Made by a program: the position numbers and the translations under genes
Origin: Marinomonas sp. KMM3893
GTDB lineage: Bacteria > Pseudomonadota > Gammaproteobacteria > Pseudomonadales > Marinomonadaceae
DNA: 64,000 nucleotides
Direction: 5' to 3'
Assembly (NCBI RefSeq): GCF_004352855.1
Contig: NZ_SJSC01000002.1
Location: forward strand, 186,001 to 250,000
In this document: piece after piece, positions 27,770 to 37,462 of the stretch
Numbering within the stretch: position 1 is the stretch's first letter
How the letters are laid out: each line of letters begins with the position of its first letter
The notes under the pieces: generated by a model
Seen by the model: the letters and a program-made list of their open reading frames with translations, nothing else
What the model was told of the DNA's origin: nothing
Databases searched by the model: none

Positions 27770-29748
27770 TGTCTATTCTAGGTAAATTATCGTTAGACGC
27801 GATTCCATACCATGAGCCAATTCTAGTCGGAACATTCAGTGCCGTTGTTGTTGGTGCATTGGCTCTTGCTTACTTGCTGATCAAGTACAACTTGCTTGGT
27901 GTGCTATGGCGCGACTGGATCACGTCTATTGACCACAAACGTCTTGGTGTAATGTACATCGTACTTGCGCTTGTCATGCTGCTACGAGGTTTCTCGGACG
28001 CCATCATGATGCGTTTGCAGTTAGCATTGGCGACCAATGGTGACCCAGGTTACCTGCCGCCACATCACTACGACCAAGTCTTTACGGCGCATGGTGTTAT
28101 CATGATCATCTTTATGGCAATGCCATTTATGATCGGTCTGATGAACATTGTTGTACCGCTACAGATTGGTGCTCGTGACGTAGCCTTCCCGTTCCTAAAC
28201 AACCTTAGCTTCTGGCTAACGGCTGGTGGTGCGATTCTAATCAACATCTCTCTTTTCGTCGGTGAGTTTGCAAAAACAGGTTGGGTGGCGTATCCGCCAT
28301 TGGCCGGGTTGCAGTTCAGTCCGGACGTCGGGGTTGATTATTATATATGGGCGCTGCAGATATCCGGGATAGGAACGACCTTAACGGCCGTTAACTTCTT
28401 GGCAACTGTGTTCAAAATGCGTGCTCCAGGCATGAAATTGATGGATATGCCGATCTTCACTTGGACCTGTACTTGGGCCAACATCTTGATCGCTGCTTCT
28501 TTCCCAATTTTGACTGCTGTATTGGCAATGCTAACGCTTGACCGTTACCTAGACTTCCACTTCTTCACGAATGATGGCGGCGGTAACTCAATGATGTATA
28601 TCAACTTGTTCTGGGCATGGGGTCACCCTGAGGTGTACATCCTTGTACTTCCAGCATTTGGTATCTTCTCTGAAATCGTCTCTACCTTTACTGGTAAGCG
28701 TTTGTTCGGTTACAAATCTATGGTTTGGGCGACTGCATCGATTTCCATTCTTGGTTTTATCGTATGGTTGCACCACTTCTTTACCATGGGTTCCAGTGCC
28801 AACGTTAACGCCTTCTTCGGTGTAATGACTATGGTCATTGCGGTACCGACGGGTGTGAAACTGTTTAACTGGTTGTTCACTATGTACCGCGGTCGCCTTC
28901 GCGTTACCGTTCCGGTTCTTTGGACGCTTGGTTTCATGGTGACATTCACCATCGGTGGTATGACAGGTGTACTTCTTGCGGTACCTGGCGCTGACTATGT
29001 ATTGCACAACAGCTTGTTCTTGATTGCCCATTTCCATAACACCATCATTGGTGGTGCGGTATTTGGTTATCTTGCAGGTTTTGCTTTCTGGTTCCCTAAA
29101 GCAATGGGCTTCCACCTTAACGTTAAGTTGGGTAAAGCGGCATTCTGGTGCTGGTTAGTCGGTTTCTTCATGGCCTTCATGCCTTTGTATGTTCTAGGTT
29201 TCTTAGGAATGACTCGTCGTTTGAATCATACTAATAACCCTGATTGGAACATCTGGTTGTACATTGCTTTGGTGGGTGCGTTTATCATCATGGCCGGCAT
29301 TATTTGCCAATTGCTACAATTGTATGTTGGTTTCCGTGACCGTAAGGACAACTTGGACACGACTGGTGATCCATGGAATGGTCATACTCTTGAGTGGTCT
29401 ACATCCTCTCCACCGCAGTACTACAACTTCGCTAAGATCCCAACGGTCTCTGATATCGATGCATTCACCGATATGAAAGAGAAAGGTGAAGCTTATGTTC
29501 GTCACGAAAGCTATGAAGCGATTCATATGCCGAAGAACACAGCAGCAGGTATCTTAATCTCTGGTTGTATTACAGTGATGGGCTTTGCCTTAATCTGGCA
29601 CATTTGGTGGTTGGCTGCGCTTGGCTTGTTCAGTGCGTTTGTATCTCTTGTCGTTCGTGCTTACACCAAAGACGTTGATTACTACGTTCAACCAGATGAA
29701 GTAGCTCGTATTGAGAAAGCGCATCTAGATAGCGTGGCTAAGGGGTAA
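27769..29748 (+). CDS. cyoB: cytochrome bo3 ubiquinol oxidase subunit I
   Basis: Haem-copper oxidase subunit of 659 residues with about 15 transmembrane helices, site of O2 reduction. [10 protein letters not shown] near residue 52, [11 protein letters not shown] with the low-spin haem His, [15 protein letters not shown] with the CuB His and cross-linked Tyr, and HHFFTMG with the CuB histidine pair are present, as is the haem His pair in [12 protein letters not shown]. Start overlaps the cyoA stop by one base. Confidence 0.97.
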   Translation: MSILGKLSLDAIPYHEPILVGTFSAVVVGALALAYLLIKYNLLGVLWRDWITSIDHKRLGVMYIVLALVMLLRGFSDAIMMRLQLALATNGDPGYLPPHHYDQVFTAHGVIMIIFMAMPFMIGLMNIVVPLQIGARDVAFPFLNNLSFWLTAGGAILINISLFVGEFAKTGWVAYPPLAGLQFSPDVGVDYYIWALQISGIGTTLTAVNFLATVFKMRAPGMKLMDMPIFTWTCTWANILIAASFPILTAVLAMLTLDRYLDFHFFTNDGGGNSMMYINLFWAWGHPEVYILVLPAFGIFSEIVSTFTGKRLFGYKSMVWATASISILGFIVWLHHFFTMGSSANVNAFFGVMTMVIAVPTGVKLFNWLFTMYRGRLRVTVPVLWTLGFMVTFTIGGMTGVLLAVPGADYVLHNSLFLIAHFHNTIIGGAVFGYLAGFAFWFPKAMGFHLNVKLGKAAFWCWLVGFFMAFMPLYVLGFLGMTRRLNHTNNPDWNIWLYIALVGAFIIMAGIICQLLQLYVGFRDRKDNLDTTGDPWNGHTLEWSTSSPPQYYNFAKIPTVSDIDAFTDMKEKGEAYVRHESYEAIHMPKNTAAGILISGCITVMGFALIWHIWWLAALGLFSAFVSLVVRAYTKDVDYYVQPDEVARIEKAHLDSVAKG

Positions 29749-29750
29749 TC

Positions 29751-30362
29751 ATGAGCACTACACATTTGAATACGCATGACGCTCACGATGAGCATCACGA
29801 TCACGATCCAGCACCACATAATGTGTTTGGTTTTTGGTTATACCTAATGACGGACTGTTTGTTATTCGCATCCGTCTTCGCTACCTACGCTGTGCTCTTC
29901 ATGAACACAGCCGGTGGTGTATCAGGTAAAGATATTTTCGAATTAGACTTCGTTGCCTACGAAACTGCAGCGCTACTTGTTTCAAGTATCACTTACGGTT
30001 TCGCAATGATTTGCGCACACAATAAAAACAAATCAGGAACCCTTAGCTGGTTGTTGGTTACGTTTATTTTGGGTGGCATCTTCATCGCAATGGAAATCTA
30101 TGAATTCCATCACTTAATCGTCAATGGCAATGGTCCTCAAACCAGCGCTTTCTTGTCAGCCTTCTTTGCCCTTGTTGGCACGCACGGCTTGCACGTAACA
30201 GCAGGTTTGATCTGGATGGCAATTCTAATGATTGAATTGGTGGTTTCTGGATTTGGTAGTCGCACAGTAACGCGCTTAAGCTGCTTAAGCTTGTTCTGGC
30301 ACTTCCTAGACGTTGTCTGGATTTGTGTTTTCACCGTTGTTTATCTGATGGGAGCGATCTAA
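29751..30362 (+). CDS. cyoC: cytochrome bo3 ubiquinol oxidase subunit III
   Basis: Five-helix COX3-family subunit of 203 residues. The N-terminus is His/Asp-rich ([16 protein letters not shown]), followed by [24 protein letters not shown] and [14 protein letters not shown], which are diagnostic. It starts 2 bp after cyoB and its stop overlaps cyoD by one base. Confidence 0.95.
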   Translation: MSTTHLNTHDAHDEHHDHDPAPHNVFGFWLYLMTDCLLFASVFATYAVLFMNTAGGVSGKDIFELDFVAYETAALLVSSITYGFAMICAHNKNKSGTLSWLLVTFILGGIFIAMEIYEFHHLIVNGNGPQTSAFLSAFFALVGTHGLHVTAGLIWMAILMIELVVSGFGSRTVTRLSCLSLFWHFLDVVWICVFTVVYLMGAI

Positions 30363-30682
30363 TGAGCGGTCATTCTTCTGAAGCAAATACACACGGTAGC
30401 GTTAAGTCTTACCTAACAGGTTTTGTGCTGTCAGTTATTCTGACAGCCATTCCATTCTGGATGGTAATGACGGAAACGTTTGATAAAGGTCCTACTTACA
30501 TAACAATTATATTGTTAGCCATTGTTCAAATTTTTGTTCACTTGAAGTACTTCCTTCACTTGAACTTCTCTGACCAAGGCAAGTTGGACACTTATTCTTT
30601 CATATTCGCTGCTGTAATTATTGTAATGGTTGTCGCGTTATCCGTATGGATTATCTACGCATCCAATGCAATGATGATGTAA
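30362..30682 (+). CDS. cyoD: cytochrome bo3 ubiquinol oxidase subunit IV
   Basis: Small three-helix assembly subunit of 106 residues (SYLTGFVLSVILTAIPFWMV, LLAIVQIFVHLKYFLHL, VVALSVWIIYASNAMM). ATG 30362 shares one base with the cyoC stop, which fixes the start inside the longer open frame. Confidence 0.95.
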   Translation: MSGHSSEANTHGSVKSYLTGFVLSVILTAIPFWMVMTETFDKGPTYITIILLAIVQIFVHLKYFLHLNFSDQGKLDTYSFIFAAVIIVMVVALSVWIIYASNAMMM

Positions 30683-30739
30683 GCAGAATAATTTGATGAA
30701 TATGCGGAGTAAAAGCCGCGTCGATGGGAGTCTATAAAG

Positions 30740-31630
30740 ATGTTTAAGCGTTACCTACAGGTGACTAAACCGGGCATCATTATGGGCAACCTCATCTCAG
30801 TTGCGGGAGGCTTCTTATTAGCCTCTCGCGGCGAGATCGACTGGATTCTTATGCTAGCGACAGTCATTGGCTTGTCGTTAGTTGTTGCTTCTGGCTGTGC
30901 CATTAACAACTATGTAGACAGAGACATAGATGCAAAAATGCAACGCACACGTAACCGAGTAACGGTCACGGGTGAAATGTCTGGTAAAGCCGCTTTTTTC
31001 CATGGTGTTGTGTTAGGTCTAGTGGGTATGGCCTTATTGGTTTACTTCACTAACTGGGTTGCTGTTTCCTTCGCAGGATTTGGCTACTTTGTATATGTTG
31101 GCCTATACACCATGTACTTTAAGCGCAAATCCGTATACGGAACGGCGATTGGTAGCTTATCTGGCGCGGTACCACCTGTTGTTGGGTACTGTGCTGCTGC
31201 AGGTCAATTTGATGCCGGCGCTGCGATTCTTCTTTTGATGTTTTGTATTTGGCAAATGCCGCATTCTTATGCCATTGCCATTTTTCGTTACAAAGATTAC
31301 GCCGCTGCCAACATCCCAGTGCTTCCTGTTGCTGAAGGTATTACCAAAGCGAAACGCCATATCGTGTTACACATAGCCGCGTTTGCGATTGTGACTGCAC
31401 TGCTGCCGTTAACCGGTTATGTGGGTGTTGGTTTTATGGTCGTAGCATTGGCAACCAGCCTTTGGTGGCTAGCGATGGCGCTACGAGGTTACCGTAAGGA
31501 CATTGATGTGAACGGTTGGGCTCGCCAAGTGTTTTTCTTTTCTATCATCACAGTGACTGCGTTAAGCGTCACCATGGCGATAGACTTTAAAACGCCTGCG
31601 GATCTTTTGGTCTTCGCCTCAGCGCACTAA
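30740..31630 (+). CDS. cyoE: protohaem IX farnesyltransferase (haem O synthase)
   Basis: UbiA-family membrane prenyltransferase of 296 residues that makes haem O for the oxidase. The first aspartate-rich motif [18 protein letters not shown] lies near residue 55 and the second [13 protein letters not shown] near 190. Last gene of the operon, 57 bp after cyoD and ahead of a strong terminator. Confidence 0.95.
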   Translation: MFKRYLQVTKPGIIMGNLISVAGGFLLASRGEIDWILMLATVIGLSLVVASGCAINNYVDRDIDAKMQRTRNRVTVTGEMSGKAAFFHGVVLGLVGMALLVYFTNWVAVSFAGFGYFVYVGLYTMYFKRKSVYGTAIGSLSGAVPPVVGYCAAAGQFDAGAAILLLMFCIWQMPHSYAIAIFRYKDYAAANIPVLPVAEGITKAKRHIVLHIAAFAIVTALLPLTGYVGVGFMVVALATSLWWLAMALRGYRKDIDVNGWARQVFFFSIITVTALSVTMAIDFKTPADLLVFASAH

Positions 31631-31677
31631 TCTTTGTTCTTATTGCGGATGTTTCTATCAGCAATGTCTTTATAAAA

Positions 31678-31699
31678 ACGGGCTTCTAGCCCGTTTTTT
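31678..31699 (+). terminator. rho-independent terminator of cyoABCDE
   Basis: 7-bp stem (ACGGGCT / AGCCCGT) with loop TCT, followed by a T run, 48 bp after cyoE. Confidence 0.85.
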
Positions 31700-31829
31700 A
31701 TTGCCTAGTGTTTTCATGCCCCACCTTGTCCAGAAGTAGGACTCTGCGCCCTGTTATGATAAACAATAGCGCTGTATCTCTGACCGCTTCAGTTTGCTAC
31801 TTTGTGCTATCGGGACCAAGGACAATGTG

Positions 31830-33473
31830 ATGAAACGACTTCTTCTGCTGCCACTGTGTTTTTCTTTATTGATGGGAAGTGCCCTTGCGCATGCGATCGC
31901 ATGTGATCGACTCGCGACAATAGCGCCACAAGGCATCCAGATCAGTTCTCAGCGTTATTTGCCTGATGGTCAATCACTGACACCATTTTGTCTTGTGAAA
32001 GGGCAGATGAACGATCGTATCGGCGCAGATGGCAAACCGTATGCCTTGCAGTTTGAATTGCGGTTGCCGGACTATTGGCAAGGGCGTTTTGCCTATCAGT
32101 TTAATGAAGGCAACGATGGTTATGTAAAGCCTGCGGTAGGAAAAGTCGCGGGTCTAGCGCCCAATCAATATGCCATCAATCGGGGTTTTGCGGTCATTTC
32201 CAGCAACGGTGGACACGATGCAGAACCCATTTCCACCGCAGGGCTAGTGGGGTCAGCATTGTTCGCCCGTGATCCACAAGCGCGTCGTGATTATGGCTAT
32301 GATGCGGTGCGCAAGCTGTACCCTGTGGCGCGAACACTCATCCAGCATTATTACAGCGCCCCGATTCGTTACAGCTATGGCATTGGTGAGGGCAACGGTG
32401 GACGACTTGCCATGGTGGTGGCGTCTCGTTTTCCGCAGATGTTCAATGGCTTACTGGTTGGCTCCCCTGGTATCAGGCTGCCTCAGGCGGCGCTGCAATA
32501 CGCATGGGATGCACAAATACTTCATCGTCTCAGCCCGCAGACATTAACCACACGAGACATGGCGGTTTTTGCGCAAGGCGTGCTTAAACAGTGCGATGGC
32601 TTAGATGGTATTCAAGACGATTTGATCTTCGCCTCAGAAGCCTGTCAGCGGCATTTCCAACCGACATTATTGGCCTGCAAAGGCGAGTTTGATCGTTACT
32701 GTTTGGCGCCAGAAAAAGTGGCGGCGATTGTGCGCATGCAACAAGGCCCTAAAAATTCGTACGGGCAAGCCCTGTATTCCGACTGGGTGTATGACTCTGG
32801 CATTGGCTCAGCCAATTGGCGCCGCTGGAAAATTCAAAGTGGGGTCCGCGTTTGGCAAGATAAACCGGCTTCGAGTGTCTTGGGTGCGGCGGCATTAGCG
32901 AATATTTTCATGACGCCTCCGGTCCATACTGGTACGAGTCCCAGCGCGCTAGAGGCGTATTTACTCGGCTTTGATTTTGATAAAGACGCCCCTCAAATTT
33001 ACGCCAATGACTCTCGTTTTCCAGACTCAGCAATGACCTTTATGGCCTCACCTGAGGTAAACAACCCTACCTTGTCTGCGTTTCAGCATAATGATGGGAA
33101 AATGATTGTTTTCCATGGCAATAGTGACCCAGTTTTTTCCATCAAAAGCACCCTTCGCTGGTACCAGGACCTGGATTTCAATCTGCACGGCAAAGCGAAT
33201 CAGTTTGTTCGCTTATACCGTATTCCGGGCATGCCTCATGGTGAAGGTGGCCTCTCGTTGGGCCGCTTCGACACGCTGTTAGCGCTGATGAACTGGGTGG
33301 AAAAACAGCAAACAGCAAACCGTATCATAGCAACCGCGAGCACCGCTAACCCAGAAATAACCCCACGTATAGTCGACTTAGAACGCCCTCTTTGCCCGTA
33401 CCCAACGACGGCCATTTATCGTCAAGGTGATGTACGTCTCGCCAGTTCGTTTGCCTGCCTGAAAAAGCCATAG
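31830..33473 (+). CDS. tannase/feruloyl esterase-family protein lacking the catalytic Ser
   Basis: Secreted protein of about 547 residues; the signal peptide ends near SALAHA-IAC. Overall layout matches the tannase family: AINRGFAVISSNGGHD, YFTG-like YSYGIGEGNGGRLAM, GLLVGSPG, an Asp at 433 (HGNSDPVFS) and a His at 470 (GMPHGEGG). The family CS-D-HC motif is broken: residue 188 is Gly where Ser is expected, and both cysteines next to Ser and His are absent (Glu and Gly). AGC to GGC would be a single base change. Either catalysis is lost or it works differently. ATG 31830 follows AAGGA. Not in an operon. Confidence 0.75.
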   Translation: MKRLLLLPLCFSLLMGSALAHAIACDRLATIAPQGIQISSQRYLPDGQSLTPFCLVKGQMNDRIGADGKPYALQFELRLPDYWQGRFAYQFNEGNDGYVKPAVGKVAGLAPNQYAINRGFAVISSNGGHDAEPISTAGLVGSALFARDPQARRDYGYDAVRKLYPVARTLIQHYYSAPIRYSYGIGEGNGGRLAMVVASRFPQMFNGLLVGSPGIRLPQAALQYAWDAQILHRLSPQTLTTRDMAVFAQGVLKQCDGLDGIQDDLIFASEACQRHFQPTLLACKGEFDRYCLAPEKVAAIVRMQQGPKNSYGQALYSDWVYDSGIGSANWRRWKIQSGVRVWQDKPASSVLGAAALANIFMTPPVHTGTSPSALEAYLLGFDFDKDAPQIYANDSRFPDSAMTFMASPEVNNPTLSAFQHNDGKMIVFHGNSDPVFSIKSTLRWYQDLDFNLHGKANQFVRLYRIPGMPHGEGGLSLGRFDTLLALMNWVEKQQTANRIIATASTANPEITPRIVDLERPLCPYPTTAIYRQGDVRLASSFACLKKP

Positions 33474-33494
33474 CAGCAAATAAGGCGGTTAGCG

Positions 33495-34244
33495 TTAGCG
33501 GCCACCACCAACATCAATAAAACCGGCTGTGGTATAGCTGGATTTTTCACTCACTAGCCACATAATGGCTTCGGCGACTTCTTCTGGTTGGCCGCCACGC
33601 TTTAGCGGCAGAGTTGGACCAAGACGGTCGACACGTCCAGCTTCGCCACCTTCGGCGTGCATTTGGGTATAAATGAGCCCTGGGCGGACTGCATTGACAC
33701 GAATTCCCTCATTAGCCACTTCAAGGGCAAAGCCTTTGGTAAAGGTGTCGATGGCGCCCTTGCTGGCGGCATAATCCACGTACTCATTGGGCGAACCATA
33801 TACCGCAGCAATAGACGACAGATTCACAATGGCTCCGCCCTGACCGCCAGTACTCTTTGCCATATGGGCAAAGGCTTGCTGGCAGCAGCTCATGGTGCCA
33901 AAGACATTGGTCTGAAAAATTTGCTGCCAGCGCTCAGGCGCGGTGTCTACGAAACGAGCTTGAGTATCTAAAATACCAGCACTGTTCACCAAGGCACTAA
34001 CGGCGCCCCAGTTCTGACGGATGTGCTCAAACATCGCGGCCACTTGATCTGGCTGACTGACATCTGCTTGCAGACAATGCGCAAGCCCGCCACCTTGTTT
34101 GATGTCGTTGGCAAGCGCTTCTGCGGCGTTAGCATCATTACGGTAATTGATAATGACTCTATAACCTTGTTTCGCCGCTAATTTAGCGGTGGCAGCACCA
34201 ATCCCACGGCTGGCTCCAGTGATCAAAATAATGGCTTGTTGCAT
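33495..34244 (-). CDS. short-chain dehydrogenase/reductase
   Basis: Classical SDR of 249 residues. TGASRGIG (residues 9-16) binds NAD(P), NSAG is present near 87, and YAASKGA supplies the Tyr-Lys pair near 157. GGQPEEVAEAIMWLVSEKSSYTTAGFIDVGGGR is the usual C-terminus of glucose-1-dehydrogenase/FabG-like SDRs. The substrate cannot be told from sequence. Single gene, convergent with the tannase-family gene. Confidence 0.85.
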   Translation of the reverse strand: MQQAIILITGASRGIGAATAKLAAKQGYRVIINYRNDANAAEALANDIKQGGGLAHCLQADVSQPDQVAAMFEHIRQNWGAVSALVNSAGILDTQARFVDTAPERWQQIFQTNVFGTMSCCQQAFAHMAKSTGGQGGAIVNLSSIAAVYGSPNEYVDYAASKGAIDTFTKGFALEVANEGIRVNAVRPGLIYTQMHAEGGEAGRVDRLGPTLPLKRGGQPEEVAEAIMWLVSEKSSYTTAGFIDVGGGR

Positions 34245-34512
34245 GGCAACCTCGACTCAAATTAAACAAAGTATTGCGCGTGAATAATCATGCGAAATAA
34301 ACACAATGATGCAAACACCATACAGATAATAATCTACTTTTGTATAGTGGCTTTTAGCGACAGCCAGCGCTGTTATTGAGTTAAGAATAGGCTTGTTAAG
34401 TCGTGGCTTAGCATGGAAGATTTTCGTTCAAACCTAGCGATGTGATAGACCGCACGTTATGATGCTCTTCATAGTAACGTCTGCGCGTTAAAATCATGTA
34501 TAGGAGGCTGAG

Positions 34513-35121
34513 ATGAGTTCACAAGACCGACACTTTATTCTAGGTTACGGTAGTCTGATCAATGGTGAAAGCCGTGCTAAAACAGGCGAAACAGGTGACG
34601 TTTGGCCAGTCAAATTACATGGTTTTGAGCGTCATTGGTCGGTAATGTCTGCTGACTATGGCATGAGTTCAGTCGCTGTCGTTGAAGCCGCAGAGCGAGC
34701 TTGTAATGGTGTGTTGGTGGAGGTATTTCATGACCAACTTCCACTCTTCGATGAGCGAGAACAAGGCTATCAGCGTTCTCAGATTCGTCCTGATCAGCTA
34801 ACCACCTACCTAGACCACAAACTGCCAGCGGGAACCTATTGGGTTTATCATGCCCATGATGTGGTTGAACCAAACCAAGATTGCCCGATCGCGCTAAGCT
34901 ATGTCGATGTCATCTTATCTGGCTGCTTAGAGCACGGCGACGACTTTGCGCAAGATTTCTTGGCGCTAACCAAAGGTTGGCAAGCGCCGTTGTTAAATGA
35001 CAGACAACAACCTCGCTATCCGCGAGTGCAACCTGACTTATCCACAGAGCGTTTAAACATCTTGCTTGCGCCTGTATCTACCCTTTCTATTAAAGAGCTA
35101 TCCGTCACTTATGAATCTTAA
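34513..35121 (+). CDS. gamma-glutamylcyclotransferase-like protein
   Basis: GGCT/AIG2-fold protein of 202 residues. YGSLI near residue 13 is the substrate loop and DEREQGYQR near 80 holds the probable acid residue. Family members release 5-oxoproline from gamma-glutamyl peptides, but many are uncharacterised. A strong AGGAGG ribosome site precedes ATG. Its last 11 bp overlap the start of rsmC, so the two are probably coupled. A link to the 5-oxoproline operon 20 kb away is only thematic. Confidence 0.7.
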   Translation: MSSQDRHFILGYGSLINGESRAKTGETGDVWPVKLHGFERHWSVMSADYGMSSVAVVEAAERACNGVLVEVFHDQLPLFDEREQGYQRSQIRPDQLTTYLDHKLPAGTYWVYHAHDVVEPNQDCPIALSYVDVILSGCLEHGDDFAQDFLALTKGWQAPLLNDRQQPRYPRVQPDLSTERLNILLAPVSTLSIKELSVTYES

Positions 35122-36172
35122 TACCACGAGCCAGTTACTGGCGCGCAATGAAGAGTCTCTAACCGGCAAAATATTGTTTGCTAACCCAGAAGACACTTAC
35201 CCTCTGGATCTGAGCAGAAAGGCTGATGTGTACGCGTGGAGCCAATCCAAAACCTTATTCGATGCGCTAAAGCAGGTTGGGTTTGCAGAAGAAAAATTGG
35301 TATTTGCAGAGCAATGGCCTGAGTCGACGGCCACTGATTTTGACCATGTTGTTATCTATCAGCCAAAAGCCAAAGAACTGTTGGATTATCTTATTGCGGC
35401 TGTGTTGCCTCTGGTCAAAATGGGCGGCAAAGTCTGGCTAGTGGGCGATAATAAAAGTGGCGTAAAGTCTTCCATGAAACGCCTAGAAAATGGCTTAGAA
35501 GACGTAGGCAAGGTAGAAGGCGCTAAACATTGCCTACTTTATCAAGGCTACAAACGTGAAGCATCTAACCCCTTCGTGTTTGAAAAATGGATTACCACTT
35601 GGCAACAAGAAGTGGCTGGCCAAACGCTTAATCTATGCAGCATTCCAGGTGTTTTTGGTCATGGTAAATTGGACAAGGGCACAGAATTGCTGCTTAACCA
35701 ATTAGAGCAACATCGCTTTATGAGTGATATAGCACACGCTCGTTTGCTCGACTTTGGCTGTGGCGATGGCATTATCGCTTTGTGGTTGTTTAACAAGACC
35801 GGCGTGAACATCACGGCGTTAGACGACAGTGCTTTTGCACTAAAAGCCACGGAACTGACCTTTGCGGCGAACCAAGCTTCCCATGCCCTCACCTTGATCG
35901 CCTCTAACGGCTTAAAAGAAGTGAAAGGCCGCTTTAATTACGTGGTGACTAACCCACCGTTTCACTCTGGAATTAACACTGATTACAGCATTGCTGAGCA
36001 GTTTTTTATGACGGTAAAACAACACCTTACTTTGAATGGTGAGTTGTTTGTTGTGGCCAACGACTTCTTGCGCTACCCACCGATATTGGATGCGGCACTC
36101 GGTTCTCATACCCGTTTACAAAGAGACAAGGGCTACGCCATATATCATGGGCGACAGCCGAAGAAACGATAA
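35111..36172 (+). CDS. rsmC: 16S rRNA (guanine1207-N2)-methyltransferase
   Basis: SAM-dependent methyltransferase of about 353 residues with the RsmC two-domain layout: a degenerate N-terminal methyltransferase-like half (about 1-170) and a catalytic half with LLDFGCGDGIIALWL near residue 215 and NPPFHSG near 280. It modifies G1207 of 16S rRNA in the 30S subunit. ATG 35111 lies inside the upstream gene, and the longer frame from 35066 is not needed. A clear terminator follows. Confidence 0.88.
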   Translation: MNLNTTSQLLARNEESLTGKILFANPEDTYPLDLSRKADVYAWSQSKTLFDALKQVGFAEEKLVFAEQWPESTATDFDHVVIYQPKAKELLDYLIAAVLPLVKMGGKVWLVGDNKSGVKSSMKRLENGLEDVGKVEGAKHCLLYQGYKREASNPFVFEKWITTWQQEVAGQTLNLCSIPGVFGHGKLDKGTELLLNQLEQHRFMSDIAHARLLDFGCGDGIIALWLFNKTGVNITALDDSAFALKATELTFAANQASHALTLIASNGLKEVKGRFNYVVTNPPFHSGINTDYSIAEQFFMTVKQHLTLNGELFVVANDFLRYPPILDAALGSHTRLQRDKGYAIYHGRQPKKR

Positions 36173-36173
36173 T

Positions 36174-36199
36174 AAAAAGGCGACTTAGGTCGCCTTTTT
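36174..36199 (+). terminator. terminator of rsmC
   Basis: Perfect 11-bp stem (AAAAAGGCGAC / GTCGCCTTTTT) with loop TTAG, immediately at the rsmC stop and ending in a T run. Confidence 0.9.
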
Positions 36200-36207
36200 A
36201 TGCGGTT

Positions 36208-36248
36208 TTTTTTGCATTCTTTTTTGCATTCTTTTTTGCATTCTTTTT
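36208..36248. repeat. 12-bp tandem repeat (TTTTTTGCATTC, 3.4 copies)
   Basis: Three full copies and a partial copy of TTTTTTGCATTC follow the rsmC terminator. It is non-coding and probably arose by slippage; copy number may vary between strains. Confidence 0.85.
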
Positions 36249-36324
36249 GAAAGGCAGTAGTCTACACTTTAGGTATTTACATCATGCATTCCAACATAAT
36301 ATGAATAAATAACGGGAGCAGATT

Positions 36325-36837
36325 ATGACTAAACAATTAGTATTAAGCTTTATTGGCGAAGACAAACCCGGTTTAGTAGAGCGTCTTTCAGAAACCGTGC
36401 GCGAGCATCATGGTAACTGGCTAGAGAGCCGCATGGCGCATTTGGCGGATAAATTCGCAGGCATTTTAACCCTGTCTGTGCCCGCCGAGCACGAAACCGA
36501 CTTGGTGAATGCGCTACAGGCGTTTGACCGGTTGGGTCTAAAAGTCATGATAGAAACCGCCAATGTGTTGGCCACTCAAGGCGAGAACATCCACCTGTCT
36601 GTGGTGGGCAACGACAAGCCCGGCATAGTCAAAGAAGTTTCTCAGGTGCTCCATTCTTTAATGATCAATGTGAAAGAGCTTGAAACCTCTTGCGAACCCG
36701 CTCCAATGAGCTCAGAAATGCTCTTCAAAGCCGAAATGGTCTTGCGCATTCCTGAAGGGTTAGCACTGTCTGATCTTGAAGGGGCGCTGGAAAGCATAGG
36801 CAGTGATTTAATGATCGAGCTAGAAAGCGGCAATTAG
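36325..36837 (+). CDS. GcvR-like ACT-domain protein
   Basis: Cytosolic protein of 170 residues with two ACT domains (about 4-80, beginning LVLSFIGEDKPGLVERL, and 90-165, beginning HLSVVGNDKPGIVKEV). Layout and length match the GcvR family, in which the E. coli protein restrains GcvA at the glycine-cleavage operon. No gcvA is in the window, so the regulatory target is unknown. Preceded by GGGAG and monocistronic. Confidence 0.8.
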   Translation: MTKQLVLSFIGEDKPGLVERLSETVREHHGNWLESRMAHLADKFAGILTLSVPAEHETDLVNALQAFDRLGLKVMIETANVLATQGENIHLSVVGNDKPGIVKEVSQVLHSLMINVKELETSCEPAPMSSEMLFKAEMVLRIPEGLALSDLEGALESIGSDLMIELESGN

Positions 36838-36962
36838 CCAAGTAGTAAGCGCGCGCTGGATGGCCTCGCTGAGCGAGCCATTCCCCGAGCAAGGACAAAG
36901 GCCGTTATGCCTTTATCCCATCGTTGTAAGGAAAGAGTTTGAATTTACCACTCTGACCCTTT

Positions 36963-37000
36963 AATTAAGAAGTTAAACTTGGTAGTTTACCTTCTTAATT
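36963..37000. promoter_or_regulatory. 38-bp palindromic operator before the marR gene
   Basis: Arms AATTAAGAAGTTAAAC and GTTTACCTTCTTAATT are 16 bp with one mismatch around the spacer TTGGTA. It ends 17 bp before the MarR start, as expected of an autoregulatory MarR site, and would control the marR-MFS operon. Confidence 0.75.
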
Positions 37001-37017
37001 TTTAGAGTCCTTGCCCC

Positions 37018-37452
37018 ATGCCCCAAGAAACGCATTCTCCTCTCGCCATGGATTTACACCAAACCTTGGTGCTGATTCATCGCAAGCTCAAAGAAAAATC
37101 TCAAGACACCAATTTAAGTTGGTCACAAAAGCACGTGTTGCGTTATTTATACCGTCATTCGGTATCCACTATTTCTGAATTGGCGGCGCTGGAAGGCGTT
37201 CGCACTCAGTCCATGGGCGCCACCGTACAATCATTAAAAGACGCGGGTTATGTCGTGGGCCAACCAGATCCTAAAGATGGCCGCAGAACATTGTTGTCGT
37301 TAACGGACGACTTTTTAAAAAAAGTCGAAGCAACGCTGCTGATAAAAGAAGAATGGCTACAAGAACGCATAACCGAGCGTCTCACGGAAGAAGAGATTCA
37401 GGCATTACAACAGGCGCTCCCAGCCTTGAACAAATTAGCCGCAGACGCCTAG
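37018..37452 (+). CDS. MarR-family transcriptional regulator
   Basis: Winged-helix repressor of 144 residues. The HTH (STISELAALEGVRTQSMGATVQSLKDAGYV, residues 55-85) and the beta wing (DPKDGRRTLLSLT, 87-102) are typical. It lies 10 bp ahead of an MFS exporter gene in the same direction, behind a 38-bp palindrome, so the unit is probably a self-repressed drug or phenolic efflux operon. The inducer is unknown. Confidence 0.88.
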   Translation: MPQETHSPLAMDLHQTLVLIHRKLKEKSQDTNLSWSQKHVLRYLYRHSVSTISELAALEGVRTQSMGATVQSLKDAGYVVGQPDPKDGRRTLLSLTDDFLKKVEATLLIKEEWLQERITERLTEEEIQALQQALPALNKLAADA

Positions 37453-37462
37453 GAGGCAATGA

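Noticed and set aside
28588-29115. 175-codon open frame opposite cyoB
   Set aside because: Antisense shadow of a strongly conserved gene; composition is a by-product of cyoB codon use.
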